DNA of 64,000 nucleotides from Prolixibacter denitrificans (GCF_003014495.1 NZ_PYGC01000002.1:434001-498000); one strand, 5' to 3'; positions 27,272 to 36,942 are shown, counted from the stretch's first letter. The notes: generated from the letters alone by a model not told the origin. Translations and numbers: made by a program.

Positions 27272-28714
27272 TTATTGCTCAGTTAAAATGGCTCGCAATG
27301 TCTTCAAGCTGATGAGCCCGGTTCCAAAGGCGAGTAGTATTCCGCCCACCAGCATGATCAGATATCCTTGCAACCAATTTTGCCATCCGGCACAGAAAAT
27401 TCCCAATACAATGACAGCTAACGCATAGAAAAGTATGCGCATAATTAGCTTGAAATCCGGTGTAAACCGGAAAAGATAATAGACTAAAACAACCTGCGCC
27501 AGCGCCATCACCGATTGCGTAGCGAAAGCTGCCCATGCGGCGCCCAAAGCCATCAATTTAGGTATCATCATCAGGTTGAGGATGAGATTCAGTACAACGC
27601 CTCCGGCCGCTAAAATATTTAATTGTTTTAATGTTCCTTTGGCGGTTAGTAGTGTTCCGAAGATGTAGGTAGTGGCAATCGAAATAAATGTAAACATAAG
27701 GATTCCGAGGATGAGCGGCGATTGCGAGGTGTTGTGGTGATAAAGCACCTCCATGATTTCCTTCCGGAAAAACCAGGAAGAGAAAGCGAGCAGCAATGCC
27801 GGAGCAATAATCAGCAAAAAGGAAAACCGCAGCATCGGACGAATGTCTTCTTGCTTTTTCAGCATTCTGGAGAAGATGGGCAGCAGCATCCCCGCGAAAA
27901 GCACGCCGAAATTTGAAACAGCTTCGAGCAAGCGATAAGCCTGGGCATAAATTCCGGCTTCGGTTTTTCCTTCTGTTGCCGGAAGCAGGCGTTCGATGAG
28001 AACGGAATCCATTCTTGTGTACAGCGACATAAGCAAAATGAGCAGTGCGTAAGGGTAGGACTTCCGCAGGAAAATGATGAAAAACGAGCGATTGAAACTA
28101 AGTTTGATACTTCCCGAATAGTGTTTCACGACTGCGAAAATGATGATGGCTGCCAGCAGATACGAAAATGTCTGAATGTAAACGAACCATTCTATGCGCA
28201 TGGTGTGATCGGTCAAGTTGGTAAACAAGATGATGCTGCAAAAAAGAATCATCAATGAGCGGTCGAGTATCGACAAAAGGCTATCGGTGCGAAACAGGTG
28301 GAGAGCTGTTAAATTCGAGCGAAAATAGAGACTGAAGGAGATGAAAATCTGGTTCAGAATCAGGAATACCAACAATGAAATTTGGGCGGCTGAGTAACCG
28401 ATAATCAGCGCTGCAACCATCGAAACAATGGCATAAACTGTCGCCAGAATAATCTTCAGGCCCGATACGTTAGCCAGATGTTTGTTTAGAAGCTGTGTGT
28501 GGCGGGCAATGTTCCGGTTATTATAATTCGTAATTCCCAGGTCGGGAATCATATTGAGGAGCAGTGTGAAGTTGAGCAGCGAGAAATAAAATCCGTACGA
28601 CTCGGCTCCTACCATGTTCTGTACCGTCCGGTCGATGCCAAATATCCAAAATGGTTTTATTAGCAAATTCAGGACAATAAGTAGGAGTAGGTTGGTGACG
28701 AATTTCTTTTGCAA
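27272..28714 (-). CDS. Polysaccharide/O-antigen flippase-like membrane protein
   Basis: A 480-residue protein of the MATE/polysaccharide transporter superfamily with about 12-14 hydrophobic segments spread evenly from residue 8 to the end. It would flip a lipid-linked oligosaccharide across the inner membrane. The family call rests on overall topology and segments such as SYPYALLILLMSLYTRMDSVLIERL. The start appears to be TTG (28714), because the next Met lies after the first membrane helix. It is convergent with sprA and divergent from a glycosyltransferase gene, which supports a surface-glycan role. Confidence 0.82.
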   Translation of the reverse strand: MQKKFVTNLLLLIVLNLLIKPFWIFGIDRTVQNMVGAESYGFYFSLLNFTLLLNMIPDLGITNYNNRNIARHTQLLNKHLANVSGLKIILATVYAIVSMVAALIIGYSAAQISLLVFLILNQIFISFSLYFRSNLTALHLFRTDSLLSILDRSLMILFCSIILFTNLTDHTMRIEWFVYIQTFSYLLAAIIIFAVVKHYSGSIKLSFNRSFFIIFLRKSYPYALLILLMSLYTRMDSVLIERLLPATEGKTEAGIYAQAYRLLEAVSNFGVLFAGMLLPIFSRMLKKQEDIRPMLRFSFLLIIAPALLLAFSSWFFRKEIMEVLYHHNTSQSPLILGILMFTFISIATTYIFGTLLTAKGTLKQLNILAAGGVVLNLILNLMMIPKLMALGAAWAAFATQSVMALAQVVLVYYLFRFTPDFKLIMRILFYALAVIVLGIFCAGWQNWLQGYLIMLVGGILLAFGTGLISLKTLRAILTEQ

Positions 28715-28778
28715 GGTGAATAGTTTTGCTTTAATTCAAAATTAAGAAATTTTCCGTGCGAGGTTAGCTAAGGATAAA

Positions 28779-28786
28779 TACCTTTG
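28779..28786 (+). promoter_or_regulatory. -7 promoter box TACCTTTG upstream of glycosyltransferase
   Basis: An exact TAnnTTTG match 28 bases before the glycosyltransferase start, in the divergent gap with the flippase gene. Confidence 0.42.
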
Positions 28787-28813
28787 CTTTTTAGCAATTC
28801 TATTTAACGGAAT

Positions 28814-29947
28814 ATGAATATTGTTGTGAATACAAGGTTGTTGCTTCCCGGTAAGTTGGAAGGAATTGGGCGGTTTACGCACGAAACGTTGCGTAGAATG
28901 ACGACCAATCATCCGGAGCATCGCTTTTTTTTCCTTTTCGATAGGCCTTATTCACGCGAATTCATTTATAGTTCTAATGTTACTCCGGTTGTTTTCGGCC
29001 CGCCGGCCCGTCACCCGTTGCTTTGGTATCTGTGGTTCGAACGGGTGGTTCCGCGCGCATTGAAAGGACTGAACGCACATCTGTTTTTATCGACTGATGG
29101 TTTCGCATCGTTGAGTACCAATGTTCCGCAAGCATTGGTGATACACGACTTGAGTTTTGAGCATCGTCCTCAGGATTTGCGTTTTTCACACTGGTGGTTC
29201 CAGCATCACTTTGTTCCTCGTTATGCAAAAAAGGCTAAAAGGTTGGTTACCGTTTCCGGATTTTCACGCGACGATTTGATGCAGAAATATCATATCTCCG
29301 AAAGCAAGATTGACGTCGTTCCCAACGGAGTTAGCGACATGTTTCACCCGTTGCCCGTTCCGGCGATTCGCAAAGTCAGAGGAAAATATACCAATGGTCG
29401 TCCCTATTTTCTGTTTGTTGGTGCGCTTCAGCCGCGCAAGAATCTGGTTGGACTTCTGCGGGCTTTCGACCAATTTTGTCAACAATCCACTACCGAAATT
29501 GATTTATTGATTGTTGGTGGAGCCATGCATAAAACGAGCGGAATTTCGAGAGCACACCGTTCGATGAAATGTGGAAACCGTGTTCATTTTACCGGACGTG
29601 TGCCTGATGTCGAATTGGTGCAGTTGATGGGAGCAGCTTTAGCTTTAACCTTTGTTCCGTTCTTCGAAGGATTTGGCATACCGGTCATCGAAGCAATGGC
29701 TGCCGGCGTCCCGGTTATTTGTTCTAACTCGTCGTCATTGCCGGAGGTAGGAGGCGAGTCGGTTTGCTACGTCGAACCGGATTCCATCGACGAAATTGCT
29801 GCAGCGATGATGAAGATTTATACCGACCAGGAATATGCCGGCGATTTGATATTAAGCGGGGAAAAACGTTCCGAGAATTACACATGGGAGCGGTCGGCAG
29901 AGCTTTTATGGAAGTCGATGATGAAAACGATTGAATATCCTTCCTAA
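28814..29947 (+). CDS. Glycosyltransferase family 4 (GT-B fold)
   Basis: A 377-residue retaining glycosyltransferase with the GT4 signature. The donor-binding motif FEGFGIPVIEAMAAGVPV lies near residue 288 (EX7E), preceded by VGALQPRKNLVGLLRAFD near residue 200. The N-terminal domain begins MNIVVNTRLLLPGKLEGIGR, typical of mannosyltransferase-like members. It is cytoplasmic and peripheral to the membrane, probably adding a sugar to a surface polysaccharide precursor. Sugar specificity cannot be read from the sequence. It is divergent from the flippase. Confidence 0.88.
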   Translation: MNIVVNTRLLLPGKLEGIGRFTHETLRRMTTNHPEHRFFFLFDRPYSREFIYSSNVTPVVFGPPARHPLLWYLWFERVVPRALKGLNAHLFLSTDGFASLSTNVPQALVIHDLSFEHRPQDLRFSHWWFQHHFVPRYAKKAKRLVTVSGFSRDDLMQKYHISESKIDVVPNGVSDMFHPLPVPAIRKVRGKYTNGRPYFLFVGALQPRKNLVGLLRAFDQFCQQSTTEIDLLIVGGAMHKTSGISRAHRSMKCGNRVHFTGRVPDVELVQLMGAALALTFVPFFEGFGIPVIEAMAAGVPVICSNSSSLPEVGGESVCYVEPDSIDEIAAAMMKIYTDQEYAGDLILSGEKRSENYTWERSAELLWKSMMKTIEYPS

Positions 29948-29960
29948 CGAGGGAAATGAT

Positions 29961-29968
29961 TAATTTTG
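29961..29968 (+). promoter_or_regulatory. -7 box TAATTTTG abutting the rnhB start
   Basis: An exact TAnnTTTG match ending 4 bases before the rnhB ATG (29973). If used, transcription would begin at or very near the start codon, giving a leaderless or nearly leaderless mRNA. Confidence 0.3.
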
Positions 29969-29972
29969 AAAC

Positions 29973-30572
29973 ATGCTTGCATCGTTTTTACATGAGGGGA
30001 AAGTGGAAGCCGGCTGCGACGAAGCTGGCCGCGGGTGTTTAGCCGGGCCTGTGTTTGCGGCTGCTGTTATCCTGCCTGCCGATTTTCAAAATGATTTGCT
30101 GAATGATTCGAAGCAGCTAACTGAAAAGAATCGCTACCTGCTCAGGGAAATTGTCCAAAAAGAAGCGCTTTCGTGGGCTGTCGGTTACTACGATAATAAC
30201 GAGATTGATGAAGTCAATATCCTCAATGCCTCCATCTTTTCGATGCACCGGGCATTGGAGCAGCTTAAGATTACACCGGAGCATATTCTGGTTGATGGCA
30301 ATCGTTTCAAACCCTACCGGGATATCCCGCATACCTGTGTGATAAAAGGCGATGGAAAGTATCTGTCGATTGCTGCGGCCTCGGTTTTGGCCAAGACCTA
30401 CCGCGATGATTTTATGCTCGATCTTCATCAACAATACCCGGTTTATGCCTGGGACCGGAACAAGGGATATCCTACCAAAGCACACCGCGAAGCCATTAAG
30501 CAGTATGGGGTAACCTCTTATCACCGAATGTCTTTTCGATTGACAGACGATCAGCTGACGCTGGAGCTCTAG
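29973..30572 (+). CDS. rnhB: Ribonuclease HII
   Basis: Cleaves RNA in RNA/DNA hybrids and excises misincorporated ribonucleotides. The 199 residues carry the type-2 RNase H active site: [21 protein letters not shown] near residue 16 (Asp-Glu pair), [18 protein letters not shown], and the [17 protein letters not shown] block. Length is typical. It starts 25 bases after the glycosyltransferase stop. Confidence 0.96.
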   Translation: MLASFLHEGKVEAGCDEAGRGCLAGPVFAAAVILPADFQNDLLNDSKQLTEKNRYLLREIVQKEALSWAVGYYDNNEIDEVNILNASIFSMHRALEQLKITPEHILVDGNRFKPYRDIPHTCVIKGDGKYLSIAAASVLAKTYRDDFMLDLHQQYPVYAWDRNKGYPTKAHREAIKQYGVTSYHRMSFRLTDDQLTLEL

Positions 30573-30670
30573 GCCTATCTGATTAGCATAGTCTAACTAA
30601 ACCAATGTAGATACACCCACGAAATTCAATATGCGATTTTGTCCGAATCGGCTGCATTTGTTGCCCTTGA

Positions 30671-30695
30671 AGGTTCATGTGGCATGGTTGAACCT
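30671..30695. promoter_or_regulatory. Inverted repeat AGGTTCA-N11-TGAACCT
   Basis: Perfect 7-base arms in the 192-base gap between rnhB and the CPBP protease gene, about 70 bases before the start codon. It could be an operator or a structured 5' leader. No T-run follows. Nothing else was recognised in this gap. Confidence 0.3.
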
Positions 30696-30764
30696 GTTGC
30701 TCCGGGTCTCAATTTTCACTATCTTGAACCAATATGCTTTTCCTCAAACTAATTTCCTTTCCGT

Positions 30765-33700
30765 ATGGATCAATTCTCGCTTTTCCGTAAGCCGATTACC
30801 TGGGTGATTCTTGTGCTTCTTTCGCTGGGTAGTGGTGTTTTCGTTTACCAAAATTTTGAAAAAGCCAATCCGCTCGTGCATGTCGATATCTCAATGTCAC
30901 GTGATTCTGCCTTGTCTATGGCCTCCCGAATGTCGCAGAGGTTGAGGCTCGGGCCGGAACGCTTCCGGCAGGCAGCGAGTTTTACCAACGATTATCGGTT
31001 CCAAAACTATGTGGAGTTGGAAGGCGGAGGTCTCGATACGTTTTCAGTTGTCATGCAGCGGGGAGACTATCATCCGTATCGGTGGGTTGTCAGGCAATTT
31101 CAGGAGTACAACCCGCGTGAGGTGTTGTTCCGGTTTACCCCGGAAGGAAAGCCGTACGGTTTTAAAGAAAAGCTTCCCGAGGATTTCAAAGGCGCCGCTC
31201 TCGATTCGGCCCGTGCTCGTTACATCGCAGAGGAGGCAGCCCAAAAGGACTGGCATGCCAATATGAAGAATTATCATTTAGTGGAGCATTCTATCGAGGT
31301 GCTTCCAAGCGGGCGTATCGATCACACCTTTGTGTATGAGAATGACACGAAGAGCATTGCTGATGGGAAGTATCGTTTGCGGTTGGTGGTGAGCGGTGAC
31401 CGGTTGACGGAATTGACATGGTTTGTGAAAATTCCCGAAGCATTTGATCGAAAATATGAAGAGATGCGCTCTTCCAATACGACTTTATCTTCCATTGCTA
31501 CATTGCTCATGGCGTTGCTGTATGGTTTGGGCGGTATTGTAATAGGCCTGTTCTTCCTGATGAAGAGGCGATATGTTTTGTGGCGTAAAGCATTTATTTG
31601 GGGATTTGCTATTTGTTTCTTTTCAGTGTTTCTGGTTGAGGCCAATCAACTTCCCCTTTCGTGGCTTTATTACGAAACATCCACTTCTGCATCTAATTAC
31701 ATTGCCCGGACGCTTTTGTATGGATTTCTGAGCGCGATCGGAATGGGTGCGTTGGTCAGTTTGTCGATAACTGCCGGTGAAGGCATGGGACGCATGGCAT
31801 TTCCCCGCCACGTCCAATTCTGGCATGTCTGGTCGAAAAGAGCAGGTAGTTCGAAGTTAGTTCTCGGACAAACTCTGGGCGCCTATCTTTTCATGATTAT
31901 TGTACTGGCCTTCGATATTGCTTTCTACATGTTTACCACGCGGCATCTGGGTTGGTGGAGTCCGGCAGGAACCCTCTCCGATCCAGATATTTTAGCGACA
32001 CCGTTTCCGTGGCTCAGCCCATTCTCGGTTTCGTTGCAGGCGGGATTCTGGGAAGAGGCGATGTTCCGTGCCATTCCGCTCGCAGGCGTTGTTCTGTTAA
32101 CACGAAACTGGAAAAGTCACAGGTTTTGGGTAATCCTCGTACTGATTCTGCAAACGGTAGTATTTGGACTTGGGCACGCGAATTATCCCAACCAGCCATC
32201 GTATGCGCGGGTCGTTGAAATGCTGGTCCCGTTCGTGATTTTCGGAATTATTTATCTGCAGTTTGGACTGCTTCCGGTGATTATTACTCACTATGCGGTG
32301 GATGTCTTCTGGATCTCACTGCCCTTGTGGGTAGCCAGTTCTCCCGGAATCTGGATAGACCGAATCATTATTGTTCTCCTGTTTCTTACTCCGTTGTTCA
32401 TTATCCTGTTTTTCAGGTTCCGAAATAAAAAGTGGACCGAATTGCCGGATACCTACCGAAATTGGGCGTGGCGACCTCCCAAGCCGGAAGAGGAAGAAAC
32501 GTCACGAAGAACGATGGCCCCTTTTGCAGTGGAAAGTGATTTTGAGAAAAGGCCGGTATTTAAATGGATTCTTCCGGTAGCGGTCTTTGGTATTCTTTTG
32601 TGGGCGTTTTTCTCCAGGTTCGATCACGATGATGATTCGATGACTATCAAGAGAAAAGCGGCACTTGGCATCGCGAAAAAGGAGATGGCGCAACGCATTT
32701 CGCTCGATTCGGCCAATTGGACTGTCGCAACTACTGTAAAGGAAGGAGGGACCGATCATCGTTTTATTTGGCAGGAAGGAGGACCGGAAGTTTACAGGCA
32801 ACTTCTTGGAACTTTCCTGGAGCCGTCGCACTTCATGGTCAGGTACATGAAAACGGAAGGTTCGGTAGAGGAACGGACTGAAGAATTTCGAATGGGAGTT
32901 TCGGGGAACGGAGAACTGTTATCCTATCGTCACGTATTCCCGGAGAAACAACCGGGAGCGAATCTTTCCCGGTCAGAAGCTTCCGAATTAGTCGACTCGC
33001 TTTTACACGTCGAGTTCCAGACGGGAATTTTCCGGCTGAAAGAGATTTCGGTTATACCGGAAAAACTGGACAAACGAACCGACTGGAAATTTACATATGC
33101 TGATACCGCTAATTATCCGTTGCGAACAGGTGAAGCAAGATACCAGGTTCAACTTGCCGGAAATAAACTCGCATATTTTGGCCGATCAATTCATGTTCCG
33201 GAGGATTGGCAGCGCGAATATCGTGATCGCGAAAGCAAGTTGTCTGTTTGGCGTACCATTAGCTGGTTGATTTTGGTGGCTGTGGTCATTGCCGGAATTG
33301 TTATCGGAATCATCCGCTGGACAAAAGGCTATTTTTCAGTGAGACTTTTCGGCATCATGACGGTTTTCCTCACGGTTGTGAAGCTGCTTTCGGTGGCAAA
33401 CGGATGGAGCCAAAGCCTTTATGCTTATCCAACCGGGCAGGATTTTGGAAATTACATTACCGTTGCGCTGATTTTTCAGTTGCTTGGACCTCTTTTCCTG
33501 GCATTGGGAATGGGGGTTGTCGCAGGTATGTTGCCTTATACCATCGTGGCGCAGGAACGTATCGATGTTTCATCGCGAAAGCAGTTTGGATTAGGCTTGC
33601 TGTTGGCTGGTATTATTGCTCTTGTGCGTTTTTTCAGGCCCGAGCTTATGCCTTACATTCCTTGGTTTGGTGCGGCTAATGACTATATTCCGTGGTTGGG

Positions 33701-34112
33701 AGTCGTTTTCCATAATGTCGATAATTTCATTTTGCTGCCGGTTTTTGCCTGGTTGGTCACCCTGGGATTGAATAGAATAACCCATATGGGTAAAAAAAGA
33801 AATGCTGCCGGTGTAATGATTTCGCTTTTGATGGGACTATCAATTACAGGAAGTTCGCTGCAGCAGTTTGCCTATATGGTTCCTGCAGGTATTGTAGTTG
33901 GACTCATGATTTGGAGCGTCTGGTATTTTGCATTCCGGTATTCTCCCTCAATCATTCCGGTTGTCATGGCGGGGATTTTGGTGCCCGAAGCGGTGCGACA
34001 GGCTATTATAGCTGCCTATCCTGGCGCAATGACCGGTGAGATAATCACTTTGGCTGTTGGATTGAGTATTGCTGTATTTTGGGGCCGCGAGGTAAGGAAA
34101 ATTACAGCTTGA
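30765..34112 (+). CDS. Giant CPBP (CAAX protease) family membrane protein with duplicated extracytoplasmic domain
   Basis: A 1115-residue protein. A CPBP intramembrane protease core lies at about residues 410-545 with all motifs present: EEAMFR (EExxxR), FGLGHANYP (FxxxH) and HYAVDVFW (HxxxD-like). It is flanked by two soluble domains of about 200 residues, at 30-240 and 620-840, that resemble each other. Each starts RxxALxxA and ends in a strand pair, then a VPEDWQREY or IPEAFDRKY segment before a membrane helix. About eight more membrane segments follow to the C-terminus. Typical CPBP proteins have 200-300 residues, so this architecture is unusual. The substrate is unknown. Confidence 0.8.
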   Translation: MDQFSLFRKPITWVILVLLSLGSGVFVYQNFEKANPLVHVDISMSRDSALSMASRMSQRLRLGPERFRQAASFTNDYRFQNYVELEGGGLDTFSVVMQRGDYHPYRWVVRQFQEYNPREVLFRFTPEGKPYGFKEKLPEDFKGAALDSARARYIAEEAAQKDWHANMKNYHLVEHSIEVLPSGRIDHTFVYENDTKSIADGKYRLRLVVSGDRLTELTWFVKIPEAFDRKYEEMRSSNTTLSSIATLLMALLYGLGGIVIGLFFLMKRRYVLWRKAFIWGFAICFFSVFLVEANQLPLSWLYYETSTSASNYIARTLLYGFLSAIGMGALVSLSITAGEGMGRMAFPRHVQFWHVWSKRAGSSKLVLGQTLGAYLFMIIVLAFDIAFYMFTTRHLGWWSPAGTLSDPDILATPFPWLSPFSVSLQAGFWEEAMFRAIPLAGVVLLTRNWKSHRFWVILVLILQTVVFGLGHANYPNQPSYARVVEMLVPFVIFGIIYLQFGLLPVIITHYAVDVFWISLPLWVASSPGIWIDRIIIVLLFLTPLFIILFFRFRNKKWTELPDTYRNWAWRPPKPEEEETSRRTMAPFAVESDFEKRPVFKWILPVAVFGILLWAFFSRFDHDDDSMTIKRKAALGIAKKEMAQRISLDSANWTVATTVKEGGTDHRFIWQEGGPEVYRQLLGTFLEPSHFMVRYMKTEGSVEERTEEFRMGVSGNGELLSYRHVFPEKQPGANLSRSEASELVDSLLHVEFQTGIFRLKEISVIPEKLDKRTDWKFTYADTANYPLRTGEARYQVQLAGNKLAYFGRSIHVPEDWQREYRDRESKLSVWRTISWLILVAVVIAGIVIGIIRWTKGYFSVRLFGIMTVFLTVVKLLSVANGWSQSLYAYPTGQDFGNYITVALIFQLLGPLFLALGMGVVAGMLPYTIVAQERIDVSSRKQFGLGLLLAGIIALVRFFRPELMPYIPWFGAANDYIPWLGVVFHNVDNFILLPVFAWLVTLGLNRITHMGKKRNAAGVMISLLMGLSITGSSLQQFAYMVPAGIVVGLMIWSVWYFAFRYSPSIIPVVMAGILVPEAVRQAIIAAYPGAMTGEIITLAVGLSIAVFWGREVRKITA

Positions 34113-34157
34113 GGGGATACTGTTTGAAAAACAGCATGGAAAAGCTCCAAATAAAAT

Positions 34158-34165
34158 TAAATTTG
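34158..34165 (+). promoter_or_regulatory. -7 promoter box TAAATTTG upstream of S46 peptidase
   Basis: An exact TAnnTTTG match 28 bases before ATG 34193, supporting that start over the longer in-frame extension that overlaps the CPBP gene. Confidence 0.42.
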
Positions 34166-34192
34166 CGGGACAGAAAAATCAAAAACTTAGAG

Positions 34193-36349
34193 ATGAAGAA
34201 AGGTATTATCGTCCTTATTGCTTTGATCGCTGCGTTTTCAGGTAGTGTAAAAGCCGATGAGGGAATGTGGCTGCCTGCTCTTGTTCAGAAGCTGAACATC
34301 GACAAGATGCACGCTATGGGGTGTGAATTAACGGCAGATCAAATATACAGTATTAACCATTCCAGTCTGAAAGACGCTGTTGTGGCTTTAGACCATGGTT
34401 CATGTACCGGAGAGTTGATTTCTCCTGATGGACTGCTGTTGACAAACCATCATTGTGGTTTCGGAGAGATTCAGGCACACAGTACCGTGGAGCACGATTA
34501 TCTGAAAGATGGATTTTGGGCAAAGTCGAGAGACCAGGAACTTCCTAATCCGGGAAAAACGGTTTCATTCCTGATAAGTATTAAAGACGTAACTGCCAAG
34601 ATTGATAGTGCGCTCACCCCTGATATGGACGAGAATGCGCGCGAAGCAAAGGTCGAAGAAGTGGCCTCAAAGATTGAGAGAGCAGCTTCTGAAGGTACCG
34701 ATTATCAGGCACGCGTTCGTAGTTTCTTCGAGTCGAATAAATATTACTTGTTTGTATACGAAACCTTCCGCGATGTTCGTTTGGTTGGTGCTCCGCCGCA
34801 GTCAATCGGAAAATTTGGTGGCGATACTGATAACTGGGAGTGGCCTCGTCATACCGGCGATTTCAGTATGTTCCGTGTGTATTGCAGTCCGGATGGAAAA
34901 CCGGCAGATTACTCACCGGACAACGTACCTTATCACCCCAAACACTTCCTGCCTATTTCTTTGAAAGGTGTCCACAAGGGCGATTTTACCATGGTAATGG
35001 GATACCCTGGAAGAACGGAACGCTACAAAACGTCGTACGGTGTCCAGTATACCATGAATGTGACCAATGAGGTGCGTACGAAAGTGCGGGCGAAAAAACT
35101 GGCGATCATCAAAAAATACATGGATACGGGAACAAAAGCGCGGATTCAGTATGCTTCGAAATATGCCCGTAGTGCCAATTATTATAAGTATTCCATCGGT
35201 CAGAATAAAGGACTGAAGGCGTTGGATGTGATTGCTGACAAGAAAGCGCTGGAGAAACGTTTTACTGCCTGGATTGACGAAGATTCGTCACGGGAAGCCA
35301 AATACGGGAAGGCGTTAAGTATGATTAAAGATGCTTACACAAACACCGACGATGAAGTAGCCGGTGCGTATATGCGGGAAGCATTTTTACGAGGTCCTGA
35401 AATTTTCACCCTGGCGATGCGGGCAAATGGCCTGTACGAGGTGATGAAAAATCAACCGGAAAACAAAGAGGCTATCAAGGCAATGTCGGCCCGCATACAA
35501 GGTTCGTTGGATGATTTCTTCAAGGATTACAATGCGCCAACGGATGAGAAATTGGTTGCGGCCCTCTCCAAAATTTATGCAGATAATGTCGATCCGAAAT
35601 ATTATCCGGCGTATCTGAATACCATCAAGGATAAATACAAAGGCGATTACAGCAAGTTTGCTGAGAAAATGTTCAAGAAAACCATCTTCGCCAATAAGGC
35701 GTCGTTGATTGCATTCCTGAATGCTCCGTCCCTGAAGGTGTTGAAAAAAGATCCGGCTTTCCAGGCAACCGAACAAATAATCGATGCGATGCGTGTTATC
35801 AATAGCGATAACATGAAAACGGTTCCTGAACTGGAAAAAGGACGCAGGTTGTTTGTTGCCGGTCTGATGAAAATGGATAAAGGCCAGAATCTGTATCCTG
35901 ATGCCAACTCAACGATGCGATTGACTTACGGTACCGTTGGAGGCTACAGTCCCCGCGATGCGGTTTGGTATAAATATTACACAACGTTGGTCGGTTATAT
36001 CCAGAAGGATATTCCTGGTGACGATGAGTTTGACACGCCACAGCGCCTGAAAGATCTGTACTACGCCAAAGATTACGGGCAGTATGCCGATAAAGACGGA
36101 ACGCTGCACACCTGCTTCATCACCAATAACGATATTACAGGAGGTAATTCGGGTAGCCCGGTTATTAATGCGAAAGGTGAACTTGTTGGCGCTGCTTTTG
36201 ACGGCAACTGGGAAGCCATGAGCGGTGATATTGCTTTTGAACCGAATATTCAACGGTGTATCTGCGTTGATATCCGCTTTGTACTTTGGGTAATCGACAA
36301 ATATGCCGGTGCAACTAATTTGATTGATGAGATGACCATTGTTCGTTAA
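34193..36349 (+). CDS. S46 family dipeptidyl-peptidase (DPP7-like)
   Basis: Periplasmic serine exopeptidase that removes dipeptides from oligopeptides in asaccharolytic Bacteroidota. ATG 34193 begins a signal peptide (cleavage near VKA-DEG, residue 21) and gives 718 residues. The trypsin-like triad is visible: TNHHCG near residues 84-89, DTDNWEWPRHTGDF, and GGNSGSPV with Ser655. In P. gingivalis a Gly or Arg at position 673 separates DPP7 (hydrophobic P1) from DPP11 (acidic P1). The equivalent here is Gly in FDGNWE (about 671), so DPP7-like specificity is inferred. A terminator follows. Confidence 0.92.
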   Translation: MKKGIIVLIALIAAFSGSVKADEGMWLPALVQKLNIDKMHAMGCELTADQIYSINHSSLKDAVVALDHGSCTGELISPDGLLLTNHHCGFGEIQAHSTVEHDYLKDGFWAKSRDQELPNPGKTVSFLISIKDVTAKIDSALTPDMDENAREAKVEEVASKIERAASEGTDYQARVRSFFESNKYYLFVYETFRDVRLVGAPPQSIGKFGGDTDNWEWPRHTGDFSMFRVYCSPDGKPADYSPDNVPYHPKHFLPISLKGVHKGDFTMVMGYPGRTERYKTSYGVQYTMNVTNEVRTKVRAKKLAIIKKYMDTGTKARIQYASKYARSANYYKYSIGQNKGLKALDVIADKKALEKRFTAWIDEDSSREAKYGKALSMIKDAYTNTDDEVAGAYMREAFLRGPEIFTLAMRANGLYEVMKNQPENKEAIKAMSARIQGSLDDFFKDYNAPTDEKLVAALSKIYADNVDPKYYPAYLNTIKDKYKGDYSKFAEKMFKKTIFANKASLIAFLNAPSLKVLKKDPAFQATEQIIDAMRVINSDNMKTVPELEKGRRLFVAGLMKMDKGQNLYPDANSTMRLTYGTVGGYSPRDAVWYKYYTTLVGYIQKDIPGDDEFDTPQRLKDLYYAKDYGQYADKDGTLHTCFITNNDITGGNSGSPVINAKGELVGAAFDGNWEAMSGDIAFEPNIQRCICVDIRFVLWVIDKYAGATNLIDEMTIVR

Positions 36350-36384
36350 TCGGACGAATGCTCTAAAATATAAGTACAAGGAAG

Positions 36385-36410
36385 GACCGGTTGCATGCCG
36401 GTCTTTTCTT
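36385..36410 (+). terminator. Intrinsic terminator after S46 peptidase
   Basis: GACCGG (36385-36390) pairs with CCGGTC (36398-36403) over a 7-base loop, followed by TTTTCTTT. Confidence 0.75.
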
Positions 36411-36416
36411 TATGTA

Positions 36417-36424
36417 TACATTTG
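36417..36424 (+). promoter_or_regulatory. -7 box TACATTTG abutting the rnhA start
   Basis: An exact TAnnTTTG match ending 5 bases before ATG 36430, immediately after the upstream terminator. A TTG lies 23 bases upstream. A leaderless or nearly leaderless transcript is implied if it is functional. Confidence 0.35.
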
Positions 36425-36429
36425 CATTT

Positions 36430-36903
36430 ATGACTGATGTAAAGAAGCCTCATATTATCGTTTATACCGACGGCGCTTCCCGTGGAAATCCGGGGCCCGG
36501 AGGTTATGGCGTAATTCTGCAGTCCGGGCGTCACCGGAAAGAGTTGTCCGAAGGCTTCCGGCTAACGACAAACAACCGTATGGAGTTACTGGCGGTGATT
36601 GTCGCTCTGGAATCGTTGAAAGTAGAAGGAAGCTATGTCACCATTTACACCGACTCAAAGTACGTAGCTGATGCGGTCGAAAAAGGATGGGTCTTCGGTT
36701 GGGCGAAGAAACGTTTTAAAGGGAAGAAAAATCCCGATTTGTGGGCTCGCTTTTTACGAATTTATGCCAAGCATAAAGTGCGGTTTATTTGGGTAAAAGG
36801 TCATGCTGATAACCCGGGAAACGAACGGTGTGACGAATTGGCCGTCGAGGCGGCATTGAAGCCAAATCTGAAGGAAGATGCAGGCTATCAGCCTGAAACA
36901 TAA
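36430..36903 (+). CDS. rnhA: Ribonuclease HI
   Basis: A 157-residue type-1 RNase H that degrades RNA in RNA/DNA hybrids. The four catalytic acidic positions are visible in YTDGASRGNPGPGGYG, NNRMELLAV, IYTDSKYVADAV and GNERCDELA. The frame is open upstream to 36391 but runs through the preceding terminator hairpin, so ATG 36430 is chosen. It is followed by waaA after 61 bases. Confidence 0.95.
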   Translation: MTDVKKPHIIVYTDGASRGNPGPGGYGVILQSGRHRKELSEGFRLTTNNRMELLAVIVALESLKVEGSYVTIYTDSKYVADAVEKGWVFGWAKKRFKGKKNPDLWARFLRIYAKHKVRFIWVKGHADNPGNERCDELAVEAALKPNLKEDAGYQPET

Positions 36904-36942
36904 TTTTTGTTGAAACCTTGCCTCCAATTCTCAAAAGTAATT

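Noticed and set aside
34079-34192. Longer S46 peptidase start overlapping the CPBP gene
   Set aside because: It would place 38 non-signal residues before an obvious signal peptide; ATG 34193 has a -7 box at the right distance.
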